Assembly (NCBI GenBank): GCA_029204225.1
Contig: CM055100.1
Coordinates: 3,819,089 to 3,883,088 of the forward strand
Source: Diphasiastrum complanatum
Taxonomy: Eukaryota > Streptophyta > Lycopodiopsida > Lycopodiales > Lycopodiaceae
Reading direction: 5' to 3'
DNA: 64,000 bases
Shown: in pieces, positions 11,851 through 23,992 of the stretch
Numbering within the stretch: the first letter of the stretch is position 1
Layout of the letters: each line of letters opens with the position of its first letter
Notes under the pieces: model-generated
What the model saw: the letters and a program-made list of their open reading frames with translations, nothing else
What the model was told of the DNA's origin: nothing
Database searches by the model: none
Program-made: the position numbers and the translations under genes

Positions 11851-12235
11851 CAAACCACCCAACCATAGAAAAATTGAAGATCAAACCTCAATCAACTTCA
11901 CCTCTGAGCCACGATGAATGAATACAAGAGGGGAGGATTCTGACAACTAAATTTCAAAATCTAGATGTGGAGTTGGGCAAGTTTTTATAGGTAACTCTAG
12001 ACTCTAGAAGCCTAGGATACTCCTTCCAGAACCCTTATCTTTTACTAAACTCGTATTCAATTACTATTGATACTCCTCTACATGCATATAGTTGTCAAAC
12101 ACCTTGCATTCCTCCACATGTCCTAAATAGAGTATTTGGGTTAAAAACACATGTTGCCGAAAATTCATGTCAAGGATTAATCTGAATCCCTTGTAGTGGG
12201 CATGGACATAAAATTATTCTCCCCTTGAACTACTT
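11850..12235 (-). repeat. Possible LTR edge with polypurine tract, minus strand
   Basis: On the minus strand, AAGGGGAGAAT (12216-12228 region) is followed by TGTCCATGCCC, resembling a PPT and LTR start. The region to the left (11860-12200) has the non-coding, motif-poor look of an LTR. No matching second LTR or coding domain was found, so this is tentative. Confidence 0.25.
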
Positions 12236-12312
12236 ATGTCCTCAGATGTAAAACTTAGGAAAATTCATCTGTATGCTTCCAACTTTTTCCCATGAATCAT
12301 CATCTTCAGTGT

Positions 12313-12535
12313 TGTTGGGAGAGAGGGAGGAAGAATAAATGACGAACACAAACGAGAAACGAACTCGAACAAGAAACAAACGAGAAGTGAACTCGAACAG
12401 AAAATGTTCGTGCGCAGCGGAATGAGTTAAATGACTCTCTTCTTAAGCATGACTACGCCTATCAGAATGAACAAAACTTTAGTGATAGAAATCACAGTCA
12501 TTCTAGATTACGTAGCCACTTGATGGAAGCGCCAA
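12313..12535 (-). repeat. Copia LTR end fragment, inverted relative to 5072-5297
   Basis: The reverse complement of this segment aligns over about 220 bp with 5072-5297, sharing ctgcgcacgaacattttctg-like text, gataggcgtagtcatgctta and the terminal CTCTC(C)CAACA. It starts TGTTGGGAGAGAGG at 12313, the LTR edge. The rest of the LTR is not recognisable to the right. Confidence 0.7.
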
Positions 12536-12539
12536 CCAC

Positions 12540-13785
12540 CATACTCCATTTTTTGTACGGTCAGACATGAGCCTGAGGCAGAGCTTCCACGCAGACTTCA
12601 GAGATCCTCCACATCAAAAGTAGACTCCGCAGGAGGAACGAAAAAATTGTCCTTGCGGCTGCACTGGAGGATTTTTCGCTTATAAACTATCCCGACAACC
12701 TACAAACTCACTCAGATCATCACATGAATTTTTGTATTGCCAATAATTGGTATATATCGCTTTATTCTTCTTCTTCATGACTATGACCAAACAAAAGTAT
12801 TTTCTGGCATTTATGTACTAAATGTGACCTGTCACAGCTCTTTCTTTGGGGTAGATCTATTTGCAACGACCTAGTATCACTGATTGCACACGTTTATCTC
12901 CCTGTTGCGACCTATCACAACCTAGTTTTTTAGGTTTGTTTACCTACAATGACTTGATATCACTATTTGCGCACTTTTTTGTGCTTCCTACGACCTATCC
13001 TATTCGCTATTGGGCACCAAATAGAGGTAACAGACTGAATGGAAGTATCTTCTAGTCTTAATCTACCAGCTTGTAATTCTAAACACAATGCTTTGGTTGC
13101 ACCATTTTATTTTTCTAACAATAAAATTCTTACTATCTATACCCAGGTTGATGACCGGCTGGTATTACCTTTGTAATACCAGTTCAGATCCATACTAGTT
13201 TGAAGTTTGTAAATTTTGTCCATGTTCATACCTGACTGGTAATCTAAAACTTAGTGTCTTTAATACCATAGATCCGTATGGTTTTAGAAAATACGGAGTA
13301 CTCCAATACCATGACCAGGGGCTGGTATTTAAAATAGTGAAATCCACTCAACACTGGTATGTACCTGATGTCTTCTTTCTCTGGTAGATCTCCTTGGAGA
13401 TGGTGCAAGTTCAGCGACTGCTTTGTCTTTGTCTTTTCTATTGACATTAGAACCACTGTGCATTGCATTAGAGGAGTTCCAAAATAAAAAAAGACCCTTT
13501 AACTTTTATTTTTTTTCTCTAGTTTCGACCGTCACCTAGCCCAATCAAAATGCACAAATTTGAAATCTACGTAACGTAGCTCAAATAAACTGAGAAATAA
13601 AAATACATTATAGAAAACTTTGAAATTTGTGTCCGAGCAGCATGGACGTATCCCATTGGTTTGCTCTTCCTGCCCTACACGTGCTAATATGCCTGACGTC
13701 AATACCTCAAGTTAAATTTACTTAACTTGCTGGTTAGTATAATGAAATTTGCTAACCATACTAGTTACAGCTATAGAAATATAGT
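12540..13785. other. No gene seen; weak internal repeat
   Basis: Around 12860-13010 the phrase 'gacctatc/gacctagtatcac' with 'tgcgca/gcacac' recurs about every 95 bp. 'Ctggtattac' phrases recur at 13155-13330. Otherwise no signal was recognised. Confidence 0.35.
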
Positions 13786-14604
13786 ATGCATAGTTACTTA
13801 AAATATAGTATGCACAGTAACTGTGACTACGGTGGCATTCACATTAGATTAAATGTGATACGAAAAATTGAAATTAAGTATCATATCAGAGAGATTTTTG
13901 GCGCCCAAGCTTTCAAAATAGCAATGGAAAGGAGACCAAGATCTACAGTTGAGTCTGTGATTCTTTACAATGAGAAAGATGAAGCTGATAACTGGAAGCA
14001 TACAAAATATACGAAGAATTCATGGGTGTTGTTGTATCCATCATCAAAGGGCAATTTTCGACAGAATAAAAGGGCAAAAATGACATACAAATCTTATTGG
14101 AAAGCTAAAATTCTGGAGTTTAAGACTACTCCGGGAGGTCACTCGATATTAAAAGTTTTAGTACAACATGTATATATGCATTCAAAAATAAAAGTACAAG
14201 ATATCAATCCGCATGATCATAAAAAATGTAACCGTAAGTATATCAAAACGCATGCACTCTACTACATTCATAGGTGTTTTTTTTATTTTTTATTGATGCT
14301 CTTCAGATTACGATTTAAATGCTTCAACATATTTGTTCTTTTAGATTTATATCCATCATGCATAAGTGAATGGGAGCCAGCACAATCACTTGCAAGAATA
14401 TTGGACGTGATTCACTCTGATGTTGGAAAGCTGTAATATAGAGGAAGAAGTCCAAAGGAACTTGCAGATTGTGGTATATATTTTTATGAATCTCTATATA
14501 TGCCACAAATGGATGGAGGTTTTGGCAAGCTCGAAGCAATTCCATTGCCTAGTCTTCAGAGTGATGTGCAGTCCCATTCTATTGAGGTGAATAGGAAGTG
14601 GTGA
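13786..14604 (+). pseudogene. Unrecognised intron-containing gene family, copy 1
   Basis: A long open frame (13786-14436) matches, in two blocks, the segment at 63.36-63.77 kb. Block 1 includes VLVQHVYMHSKIKV and INPHDHKKCN. It ends at the donor C|GTAAGT at 14234. Block 2 resumes at 14345 after TTTTAG and includes YPSCISEWEP and ILDVIHSDVG. The implied 111-bp intron keeps frame. A TAA at 14434-14436 interrupts block 2, but similarity to copy 2 continues for about 50 codons (FGKLEAIPLPSL) to a TGA near 14602. N-terminal of block 1, a basic stretch with YWKAKILEF is seen. I do not recognise the family. The spliced layout argues against a processed copy, and the stop marks this one as broken. 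Confidence 0.55.
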
Positions 14605-14605
14605 A

Positions 14606-15890
14606 CTACCTTCTAATACCATGCTCAGCCATGTAGTCGGACATCTCATTATAGAGATATTTGCCACCACCATTAGTTCGGAGTGCCTTCACTTTTGTAG
14701 ATGTTTGGGTCTCAACCATCACCTTGAATATTTTGAAGCATTCAAAGGCTTCAGATTTGTGCTTAATGAACATGACTAGAGACCATCTAAAATAATCATC
14801 TATGAAAGTGATAAAATAAATTGCATCCCTTAAGGATGGAGTTGGTAGTGGACCACACAAATTACTACGTACAAGATCCAATATATGCTTTGTTTTGATG
14901 GAATGTGATTTGAGAAACTTGCTTCTAGAGTGCTTCCCATAGATGCATGATTCACAAAAGAAAGATTTCCTATCTAATGAAGAAGAGAAATACAATCCAT
15001 CAACTAAATTATTACAACACATATATGAAAGTGATTTTGTATTCACGTGTCCAAATCGACTATTCCAAAGAATAGCATTATCATTTACATGTTCATGAGA
15101 GATGCTAGCTAATGCAACTGAATTAAAGAGTATGTAAAGATTTTCGACTCTAGTGCATGTAGTCAGAGTGATATCTTCATCGAAGATTTTACACTGCTCA
15201 GATGAGAAAGTACTGAGTGTAACTCTCATCAGTTATCTTAGAGACTGATAATAGGTTCTTTCATAGGTGAGAAACGTGAAGGACATTGGGAGCACCAATA
15301 GATAGATCGTTGTTGAATGTGATCTTGACTGTCCCTTTGCCTTCAACATGTATGGTGCTTGAATCTCCGAGGTAGATGAATTGATCTCTGCTGTAAGTTG
15401 CATACTCGGTAAACCATTCCTTGCGAGAGGTCATGTGTTGGGTAGCACCGCTGTCCAGGTACCAGCTATCATGGTCTTCGTTGCCACTGTTGTAAGCCAT
15501 TAACAAGTGTGTATCTTGCTCCATGTTGAGATGACTCGAAACACTTTTTGCATCAGACATCCACAGGGTGAAGAATTTCTTCTTCAAGTGTAACTTAGAA
15601 GTAGCATCCCTGATATCGTAGAGAGTTGCTAGGATGTCCCATGCATTCTTAGCAGTCTAAGCAGCACGTGATGATCTGAGTATCCTTGATGTACATGGGA
15701 AAGCCAGATGTAATGCAAAGATGCAAATACAAAGGAATTGGGTGACTCATCCAAGTGGCATGACGTTGAGGAAGCAGACAAAAGAGGATATTGTGGTGAT
15801 AGATCATGTCCATTCTTTTTAGATTGGTTTCCAACAAGCAATATGGTGTTTCATCAATCTCTTCTTCGACCATCATTGCACTTTGAGAAT
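14606..15890 (-). mobile_element. Ty1/copia fragment: gag end, protease, integrase (minus)
   Basis: Read on the minus strand: a degenerate UBN2 gag piece (15590-15890, LYDIRDATSKLH), then the protease core WYLDSGATQHMT (near 15450). A GAG-pre-integrase block follows (RFGHVNTKS, CESCIYGKHSR), then the integrase core FIDDYFRWS and LRTNGGGKY (14606-15229). Gag jumps directly from the UBN2 domain to the protease linker, so the zinc knuckle region has been deleted. A frame break near 15240 separates protease and integrase. The integrase ends at HGIRR, and reverse transcriptase and LTRs are missing. The family differs from the neighbour at 16.35-19.96 kb in its protease and gag sequence. Confidence 0.85.
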
Positions 15891-16050
15891 AATGACTAGT
15901 TCACGGCTCAAACCTTTATTTATTTAATGTTTATTGAACTTGGACGCAATTGTCCCTTTCTATTTGAGAGGTTGATATAAATTCGTTCAAAGTCTCATGA
16001 CTACATAACTGAGGTATCTTCTTCCTCATTCTAAGAATTGTGAACTAGAG

Positions 16051-16172
<122 letters not shown>

Positions 16173-16350
16173 GTAGCTGCCGCCATGGCCTTGTCTAGCG
16201 CATCGTCTCTCCTCCATCTCCTTTGCTGCCATGGCCCCAAGAAAAGAGGGGGGAGCTAGCCCCCCCTCGCTCCCTACATGTCAAACAGCTGCGTGAGGCA
16301 ACAACTGCGGCTATATGGCGGCTTGCTATTTCTTCCCAAAGTCCTCTTCC

Positions 16351-17590
16351 TTAGCAAAGGGCATTGGTTCTCCTTACTAACATTGCCTTGGACTTGTTGA
16401 TAGATCCATCTTGGTCTTTCTTCACCTTGAAGATCCATTTGCATCCAATAGCTTTCTTGTCCTTAGGTAGCTCCACCAATCTCCATGTTCCATTCTTCAT
16501 AAGAGCTTGATACTCAGACCCATTGCTTGGATCCACTCCTCTTCTTTCCTTGCTTCATCTACAGTTGTAGGTTCATCAAAAGAGCTTAGGAAAGCAACAT
16601 AATTTCCAGAAACTACTTGCTTACCCTTTTCATCATATGTGAGCCTTGAAGGTACTTGTCTTTCCCTTGATGTTCTCCTTGGCTTTTGACTTGATGAAGG
16701 TCCATCATCATCACCATCTAAAGTAGAATTCTTTACATCAACATCAAGAATGTTAGATACATCCACATCATCATCAATAGTACTTGAAGACACTTTTGAA
16801 ATGTTCCCCTCATCAAAATGACATCTCTACCAACAATCACTTTGTTGATAATAGGAATGTAAATCTTGTAGGCTTTACTCACCTCAATATATCCAACAAA
16901 AATACCTTTCCTTGAAGAGAGATCCTCCTTGGTCCTGTCATCAAGAGTACTGTTGACATAGCATGTGCATCCAAAAGTTCTTAGAAAGTTGACACTCGGC
17001 CTCCTCTTGAATAGCATCTCAAAATGTGTCCTTCCATCCAAAATAGCACTTGGCCACCTATTTCTCAAGAAATTGGCACACAACAAAGCTTGATCCCAAA
17101 ATGATTTATCAAGATTAGCACTTAACCTCATGGCTTTGGCACTTTCACATAAAGTCCTCTTCTTCCTTTCAGCCACTCCATTTTGTTGTGGGGTTCTTGG
17201 TGCTATATACTCCCTCTTGATCCCATGCTCATCACAAAAGGCCTTGAACTTGGTAGATATGTACTCATCACCATTATCACTCCTTAAGCACTTGATCCTC
17301 GTGGAAAATTGGTTCTCCCGTGCATTCTTGAACTTAACAAAGACATCATACACTTCATCTTTGCTCTTTAGTAGATAGATCCAATAAAATCTACTAAAAT
17401 CATCAATGAAAGTTACATACACCTTAGCTCCACTATTGCTAATTGTAGTAATTCCATGAATATCTGAATGTACAAGTTGAAAAATGCTTTGTAGATATAG
17501 ATGTAGATCTAGTATAAGATAGTCTATGTGACTTAGACAACAAACATGATTGATACCACTTAAGGAACTTGGAAGACCTATCACAACCAT
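16351..17590 (-). pseudogene. Copia integrase and start of reverse transcriptase
   Basis: The frame over 16733-17590 carries the integrase core with FIDDFSRFYWIY, LRSDNGDEYIS, HGIKREYIAPRTPQQNG and VAERKKRTL. It ends in the C-terminal FGCTCYVN and KGIFVGY region. A shifted frame (16351-16793) carries the linker and the start of RT (NGTWRLVELPKDKKAIGCKWIFKVK). Translation then runs into unrelated sequence. The D, D and E positions of integrase are visible. Two frame changes and the lost RT core make it non-functional. Confidence 0.9.
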
Positions 17591-17867
17591 TTTTCTTGGC
17601 CATTACCTCCAATGACTTGAAGTTGAGGTGTCCCATCCTTTTATGCCAAACTTTTTGAATAGGTATTTGCTCTCTTGCAACACATCCAACTTGGTTAGCA
17701 ATAACACAAGCATCTAGTTTGAATAACTTCTCTTGCCTTTTCCCTTTTCCAATCAAGACATCCTTCCTTTTGATCATACAAGCATCTCCATCAAACTCAA
17801 ACTTGAGGCCTTTACTTATCATTTGCAAATTCTTGGTAATAGATGAAATAAACAAGACATCCTCCAA
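17439..17867 (-). pseudogene. Copia GAG-pre-integrase segment
   Basis: Contains VWHKRMGHLNFKSLEVM, the H-x-H part of the integrase zinc-binding module, preceded by the protease-integrase linker. It lies between protease (17938-18612) and integrase core (16733-17590) in the same element, with a frame offset at its junction with the core. Confidence 0.85.
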
Positions 17868-17937
17868 ATGAACATTCTTATTTGTAGAGAGATAAATATG
17901 AATTGTGCCAATCCCTTTGATTGCACACTCACCATCA

Positions 17938-18820
17938 TTAGATCACCCTCTTGTCATCTCCATATGCCAACAAAGAAGTGAAGTACTCTTTGTGAAAAGT
18001 CATGTGTGAACTTGCTCCACTATCAATCCACCATGGATCTAGATCTCCATCATTAGCAAGCATACATGAAGACATCACAAAAGCATCATCATTTGCATCT
18101 TGAATATCCAAACCATCCTCATGAAGAGTAAGAATACCTTGCTTGTTTCCTTGATCTCTCCTCTTCTTGTAGCACTCACTTTCAAAGTGTCCTTTGATGC
18201 CACAATAAAAGCACTTGAGCTTTGATCTATCATTCTTTTTGACATTTAAAGAAGCCTCCCCTTGATCTTGCCCTTTAGACCACTTACTTTTGCTTTTGCC
18301 CTTAAATTTGCCCTTTGTGAACATAGCCTCCGCTTGAAGTGTTGATGTAGATCCACCTCTTGCTTGAAGCCTATATTCTTCATCCAACAATCCATTAAGA
18401 ATAACTTGAACAAGCTCTCCTTCCTTAATGCTCTCATCAATGCAAGCCAACTCATCATCCAATGCTTTCATCCTCAAAATAAAAGTATTTGGACTTTCTT
18501 CACTCTTTTGAAAACAAGAAAAAATTTGACTTTTTAGAGTCAACACTCTAGAAGTAGACTTCCTTATATGAAGTATCCTTACCAACCTCCTTGAAAAGCT
18601 CATTGGTAACATTCATCTTGATCATGTGTAGAGCCCTTTTGGCCCTCTTATCATATCTCGTTTGATCTTGTTGTGTTGTTGGTCTCTCCTCCAAACCTAC
18701 AACAATATTCACAACATCATTCATCTCAAGAAGTGATTCCATCCTCACTTTCCACAATGAATAGTTACTTGAGGTAAGCCTATCATTGGCTTCCAACATG
18801 ACTCCACTTGATGTTGCCAT
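17938..18820 (-). pseudogene. Copia gag with zinc knuckle and protease
   Basis: The minus-strand start at 18820 gives MATSSGVMLEANDRLTSSNY, a copia gag N-terminus (LxxxNYxxWxxxM pattern). The frame at 18548-18820 breaks near 18550 and gag continues in another frame (17938-18612). That frame has FILRMKALDDELACI, the CCHC knuckle CFYCGIKGHFESEC and the protease core WIDSGASSHMT. One frameshift separates the two parts. Confidence 0.9.
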
Positions 18821-19406
18821 GTAGCAATGACCTGATCTTCTCTTTCAACTTATTTCAATGCAAAAATCACTCCTTTGAACAACAACAAATGTTTTCAATG
18901 AGAAATCACAAAGATTTGAAACTACTCAATTCTCTTCTAGCACTTATACCAAGCAAATCAACACATAGAATCATGGAATCTTGATCAACCTATGATCTAT
19001 CCTCACTCTAATGACTTTTGCCACTTCCTAAGATTGAAACACACTCAAATGAAGTCCAGAAACCTCACTATCTAGAGATCCAATCAAAATTAGGGTTTTG
19101 ACAAAATCACAAAAAATTGACTATTCCAAATCTACATGCAAATGCTGAAAATTTGATATGCAATCTATTAGCCACCACTTAGGATGATCCAATGATCCAA
19201 AAATCGGCCAAATCCAATATGTGAAATCAAAAATCGGAATTGATCAAGTTTGTAAATCTATATAGGGTTTTGATCTACAAAAGATCCAATCTACAAAAGC
19301 AAAAAACTCGATTTTGGTGTAGAATCCCCTCTAGCATGCTCTAGCCTTGATATCTTCACCAAATCATTGATGGATATGATTTCCTCCTTCATAACCTGAA
19401 ACACAA

Positions 19407-19418
19407 GCTCTGATACCA
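19407..19418 (-). other. Copia primer binding site (initiator tRNA-Met)
   Basis: The reverse complement is TGGTATCAGAGC, directly adjacent to the LTR edge at 19419. Confidence 0.9.
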
Positions 19419-19955
19419 TGTGAAAGATTTAAGATCATTTCAGATCCAAATCATCTAAAGATCTTTGGTTACTGTTGCTGTCCATACAAAACCAACAAGC
19501 TACTGTATTTCACGCGTGTGAACCTAAAAATAGCAAATATAGATCATTCTACACATAGAATTGCAAGATATCACAAAGTATAGTGCACCAATGGATAGTA
19601 GAACCCAAGAGAACCATGTATAAGCATGAAATGAGATAGAGAAGAGAGAAGATAGCTCTCTCCACGAGTTACATCCTTTTATAACAGGTCCAAACCCTAT
19701 TTGGTCACTTGGCTTTCCCTCCAAAATGTAAACCCTACTATTTTTGGGTCTAGATTCAATGTATCCAATATTTAAATTTGAATCTACTCAAACTCGACTT
19801 CTAACTTTCTCACACTTTCCAAAAGTGTTTATTCAAATGCAATTTAGACTAATATAACTTTGAAAAGTCAAACTCTAAGTCTAATATAAAGTTGGCCTCA
19901 ATTTGCCAAATATAAAAATGTAGCAAATATGATTAAACTAGTTGAATCTTTCACA
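19419..19955 (-). repeat. 5' LTR of the 16.35-19.96 kb copia (537 bp)
   Basis: Edges TGTGAAAGATT (19419) and AATCTTTCACA (to 19955) are perfect 11-bp inverted termini. Compared with the 650-bp LTR at 5630-6279 it lacks an internal block of about 113 bp. Confidence 0.9.
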
Positions 19956-20187
19956 AAAAACACACTCTAGATGTTGTAGTTGTGTTTTACCTCAAACCTA
20001 AGCAAAAAAAACAAAAACACCAATATGAGGGAGATTTTAATCCTATGGAAGTTAATTATCTCTACTTTCTCCTTCATCATGACCATTTTTATGTGTATAA
20101 AAGTTAGCAAACATTCGACCAAAAGGTGGTTACTTTTGTCACAAGAGTAAAATATCTCCACTTGTTGGTTGATGAATTGTCTTTACA

Positions 20188-20250
20188 AGGGAGAAGGAGC
20201 AAAATATGGATATGGATCAAAATTTAATCCATATTTTGCTCCTCCTCCCT
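20188..20250. promoter_or_regulatory. Inverted repeat (24-bp arms, 15-bp loop) upstream of PANC
   Basis: Arms 20188-20211 and 20227-20250 are complementary at 23 of 24 positions (aggagcaaaatatggat is shared). The structure lies 271 bp before the PANC start codon. Its role is unknown: it could be a small foldback element remnant or a structured promoter/leader feature. Confidence 0.7.
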
Positions 20251-21694
<1,444 letters not shown>

Positions 21695-21695
21695 T

Positions 21696-21764
<69 letters not shown>

Positions 21765-22111
21765 AGGTGTAAAAGCAGAATTACGGATAATCTAATTGAT
21801 CATGAGGCAATCATCAAGCTAACATAATCAAACAATTCAAGCAAACATAATCAGACAATTCAAGCAAGAAAATAATCAATACACGAGCAACGTCAATTTT
21901 CTCTCACAAAACACGTGCTGTATCAGACAACTCTGATCTGTACATATAGTCGCATGACATCTGTGTGCCAAGAACCAAAAAGGTTCATCCCTACCATACT
22001 GCCTACATTCTACCTAGACATGGCCCAAGTCAGGCCAAGAAAGCATTTAGCCGTTAAACAAAATGGGCAGTTAATATTGATAGTTGGTGTCCCGTGAATC
22101 GGACACCAACA
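21695..22111 (-). repeat. Copia 3' LTR with internal (GA)n, minus strand
   Basis: Edges TGTTGG (21695) and CCAACA (to 22111) form a 6-bp terminal inverted repeat. On the minus strand it follows a polypurine tract (gagatggggat, 22112-22122) and the RNase H fragment, as a 3' LTR should. A 60-bp (GA)n microsatellite (21701-21760) sits directly inside the outer edge. A short hairpin GGTGTCC/GGACACC lies at the inner edge. An LTR-edge copy recurs at 23600-23682. Confidence 0.7.
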
Positions 22112-22145
22112 ATCCCCATCTCAATGTTAACCCCCATCCATTTCA

Positions 22146-22440
22146 CTATAGCTCATCCCCATACACCACCTTTCCGTCCTGCACTAATTCCTTGACAAAG
22201 TGACACTGAATATCATCATGCTTGCTCCTCTTGTGCAGACCGCCATTCCTGTAAATGAAAATGCATCCCTGATTGGCGTTGAAGATTTTCATATCACCAA
22301 TGGGGATTCCCATTTCGCTGCAGAAGTTGCTGATCCAGACGTACTCCTGAGCTCCATAACACAGTCCCATCAGCTCCGCCTCTGTGGAAGAGAGAGCTAC
22401 GGACTTCTGTTTGCTGCTTGCCCAGCTGACAAAGGATGTG
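22146..22440 (-). pseudogene. Copia RNase H fragment, minus strand
   Basis: Minus-strand translation gives WASSKQKSVALSSTEAE, LMGLCYGAQEYVWI and KHDDIQCHFVKELVQDGKV, the copia RNase H C-terminus. It leads into a PPT and LTR at 21695-22122. The 5' neighbour is a piece of RT in the opposite orientation, so an inversion breakpoint lies near 22440. Confidence 0.85.
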
Positions 22441-22645
22441 CTCAAACAGAAGGAGTGGATTATGATGAGACATTCGCTCCAGCAGAATTGGGTCAATCAA
22501 AATTCTTCTGAGCTGGGTAGTGACACATGACATGCAGGTATATCAGCTAGATGTCAAACGGGAAGATGTGTATACAAAGCAGCCCGAAGGCTTTGAGCAG
22601 GATGAATAGAAGGTTTGTAAGCTGAACAAAGCCCTATATGGGCTA
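22441..22645 (+). pseudogene. Copia reverse transcriptase fragment, plus strand
   Basis: Broken frames give EGVDYDETFAPA, then SLDVKREDVYTKQPEGFEQDE and KVCKLNKALYGL, the start of copia RT palm (canonical YxETFAPV..., QLDVKTAFLNG..., K.LYGLKQA). Stops are present, and the alternating segments show decay. It joins unrelated sequence at 22646-22655. Confidence 0.85.
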
Positions 22646-22655
22646 TAACAGGCAT

Positions 22656-22822
22656 CCATACCTCCTGATACAACTCGTATTACGTCTTTTTTCAGCAACA
22701 ACACTATATGATACTACTCTACTCCTGGCAGCTATTCTTGCTCCCACTTATGGACAATTGGCAGTTCGTAGTTTATAGTTATATTACTCATTTCTCTTTT
22801 ATGCATAGTTTTTCTTAGAGAC
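22656..22822. repeat. 167-bp inverted repeat, left arm
   Basis: The reverse complement of 23826-23992 matches at 166 of 167 positions (a/g difference in caaca(a/g)cact). The 1003-bp spacer holds copia and LINE-tail pieces. Confidence 0.95.
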
Positions 22823-23490
22823 AATTCTCTTTGACAAGGAACTGTTCTTGGACAAGAAAGGATTCAAGAGATGCAATGCTGATCCTAGCATCTTTCTCAA
22901 GAAGGTTGATAACGATATCACCATTCTAGCCATTTACGTTGATGACATCATACTGATTGGGAACAATGATGAGACATTGACCATCTCAAAGAAGGAATTG
23001 GCTAGTGAATTTGAGGTAAAGGATATGGGAGACCTACACTATTATCTTGGAATTCAGGTGATCAGGGACAGAGTCAAGAGGACAATTCAATTCACCTCAA
23101 TCAAGAGAGATATATTACAAATCTGATTAAAAGGTTTGGGATGGAAAATTGCAGTCCTATAGGAACTCCCCAAGATCAGGGAACCAGGCTCAATAAAGAT
23201 ATGTGCCCAAAATCAACAGAGGACCAGGAGGAGATGAGGAAATATCCCTAGAGGAATCTGGTGGGATCACTTATGTATGCCATGGTTTGTAGTAGGCCAG
23301 ACATAGCCACCGCCACAGGGATGCTGAGCAGGTATCTGGAAAATCCGGGCTTGGATCACTGGCATGCTGCAAAGAGGGTATTAAGGTACTTGAGAGGCAC
23401 CATTGGGCTTGGCATAAAGTACGGAGGTCCATTCGAGGGCATATCAGGGTTTGTGGACTCTGATTGGGCAAGGGACATCGACGATAGAAA
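22823..23490 (+). pseudogene. Copia RT palm to pre-RNase H fragment, plus strand
   Basis: The frame over 22848-23126 has FKRCNADPSIFL, the catalytic IYVDDIILIG (YVDD motif) and FEVKDMGDLHYYLGI. A frame change follows, and 23261-23490 gives GSLMYAMVCSRPDIATA and HWHAAKRVLRYLRGT, ending at GFVDSDWARDIDDRKST. It stops where RNase H should begin; there the sequence switches to an inverted RT start. Confidence 0.88.
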
Positions 23491-23494
23491 GTCT

Positions 23495-23678
23495 ACGATT
23501 CTGGCCTTGTGTCTCTCCACGTTTCCATCTGCATCAAACTTTAGCTTAAATACCCACTTACACCCGATGGCTCTTCTGCCCGCTGGTAGGTGCACTAGAT
23601 TCCAAGCTAGAAAGCATTTACCCCTTAAACAAAATGGGCGGTTAATATTGACAGTTGGTGTCCCCTGAATTGGGCACC

Positions 23679-23682
<4 letters not shown>
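23495..23682 (-). pseudogene. Inverted copia RT start fused to LTR-edge sequence
   Basis: Minus strand reads LPAGRRAIGCKWVFKLKFDA and NVERHKARIV, the conserved first RT block. It is preceded on that strand by sequence like the LTR edge at 22030-22111 (shared taaacaaaatgggc(a/g)gttaat). This fusion of LTR edge and RT block is not a normal element order. Confidence 0.8.
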
Positions 23683-23724
<42 letters not shown>

Positions 23725-23825
23725 AAGAAAGAAAGCTTTATTAATGTCTTTTCCATGCCACAAGGCATATAAGGCCCAAAGGAGTACATGTCAAGTATGT
23801 GAAAACCATGGGAGCGCATATAAAC
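23683..23825 (-). mobile_element. LINE 3' end with hairpin and (TTTC)n(TC)n tail, minus strand
   Basis: On the minus strand: ATGCC-TTGT-GGCAT stem-loop (23755-23768), a nine-base spacer, ATTAATAAAG, then (TTTC)n (23721-23735) and (TC)n (23683-23720). The same layout ends the LINE copies at 32.4-33.3 kb and 43.1-44.1 kb. Only the last 100 or so bases before the tail are kept, unless the adjoining inverted-repeat arm is also LINE 3' UTR. Confidence 0.7.
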
Positions 23826-23992
23826 GTCTCTAAGAAAAACTATGCATAAAAGAGAAATGAGTAATATAACTATAAACTACGAACTGCCAATTGTCCATAA
23901 GTGGGAGCAAGAATAGCTGCCAGGAGTAGAGTAGTATCATATAGTGCTGTTGCTGAAAAAAGACGTAATACGAGTTGTATCAGGAGGTATGG
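23826..23992. repeat. 167-bp inverted repeat, right arm
   Basis: Partner of 22656-22822, with 166 of 167 positions complementary. It lies directly next to a LINE 3' end. Confidence 0.95.

Larger units (their letters stand above)
16351..19955 (-). mobile_element. Ty1/copia element, minus strand, 3'-truncated
   Basis: On the minus strand the order is 5' LTR (19955-19419), tRNA-Met primer site, leader (19406-18821), gag, zinc knuckle, protease, integrase and the first part of reverse transcriptase (to 16351). The rest of RT, RNase H, the PPT and the 3' LTR are missing; a (TC)n microsatellite lies beyond. Several frame breaks show it is dead. The leader and LTR have a close relative at 5298-6279, and gag resembles that of the copia at 58.1 kb. 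Confidence 0.9.
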
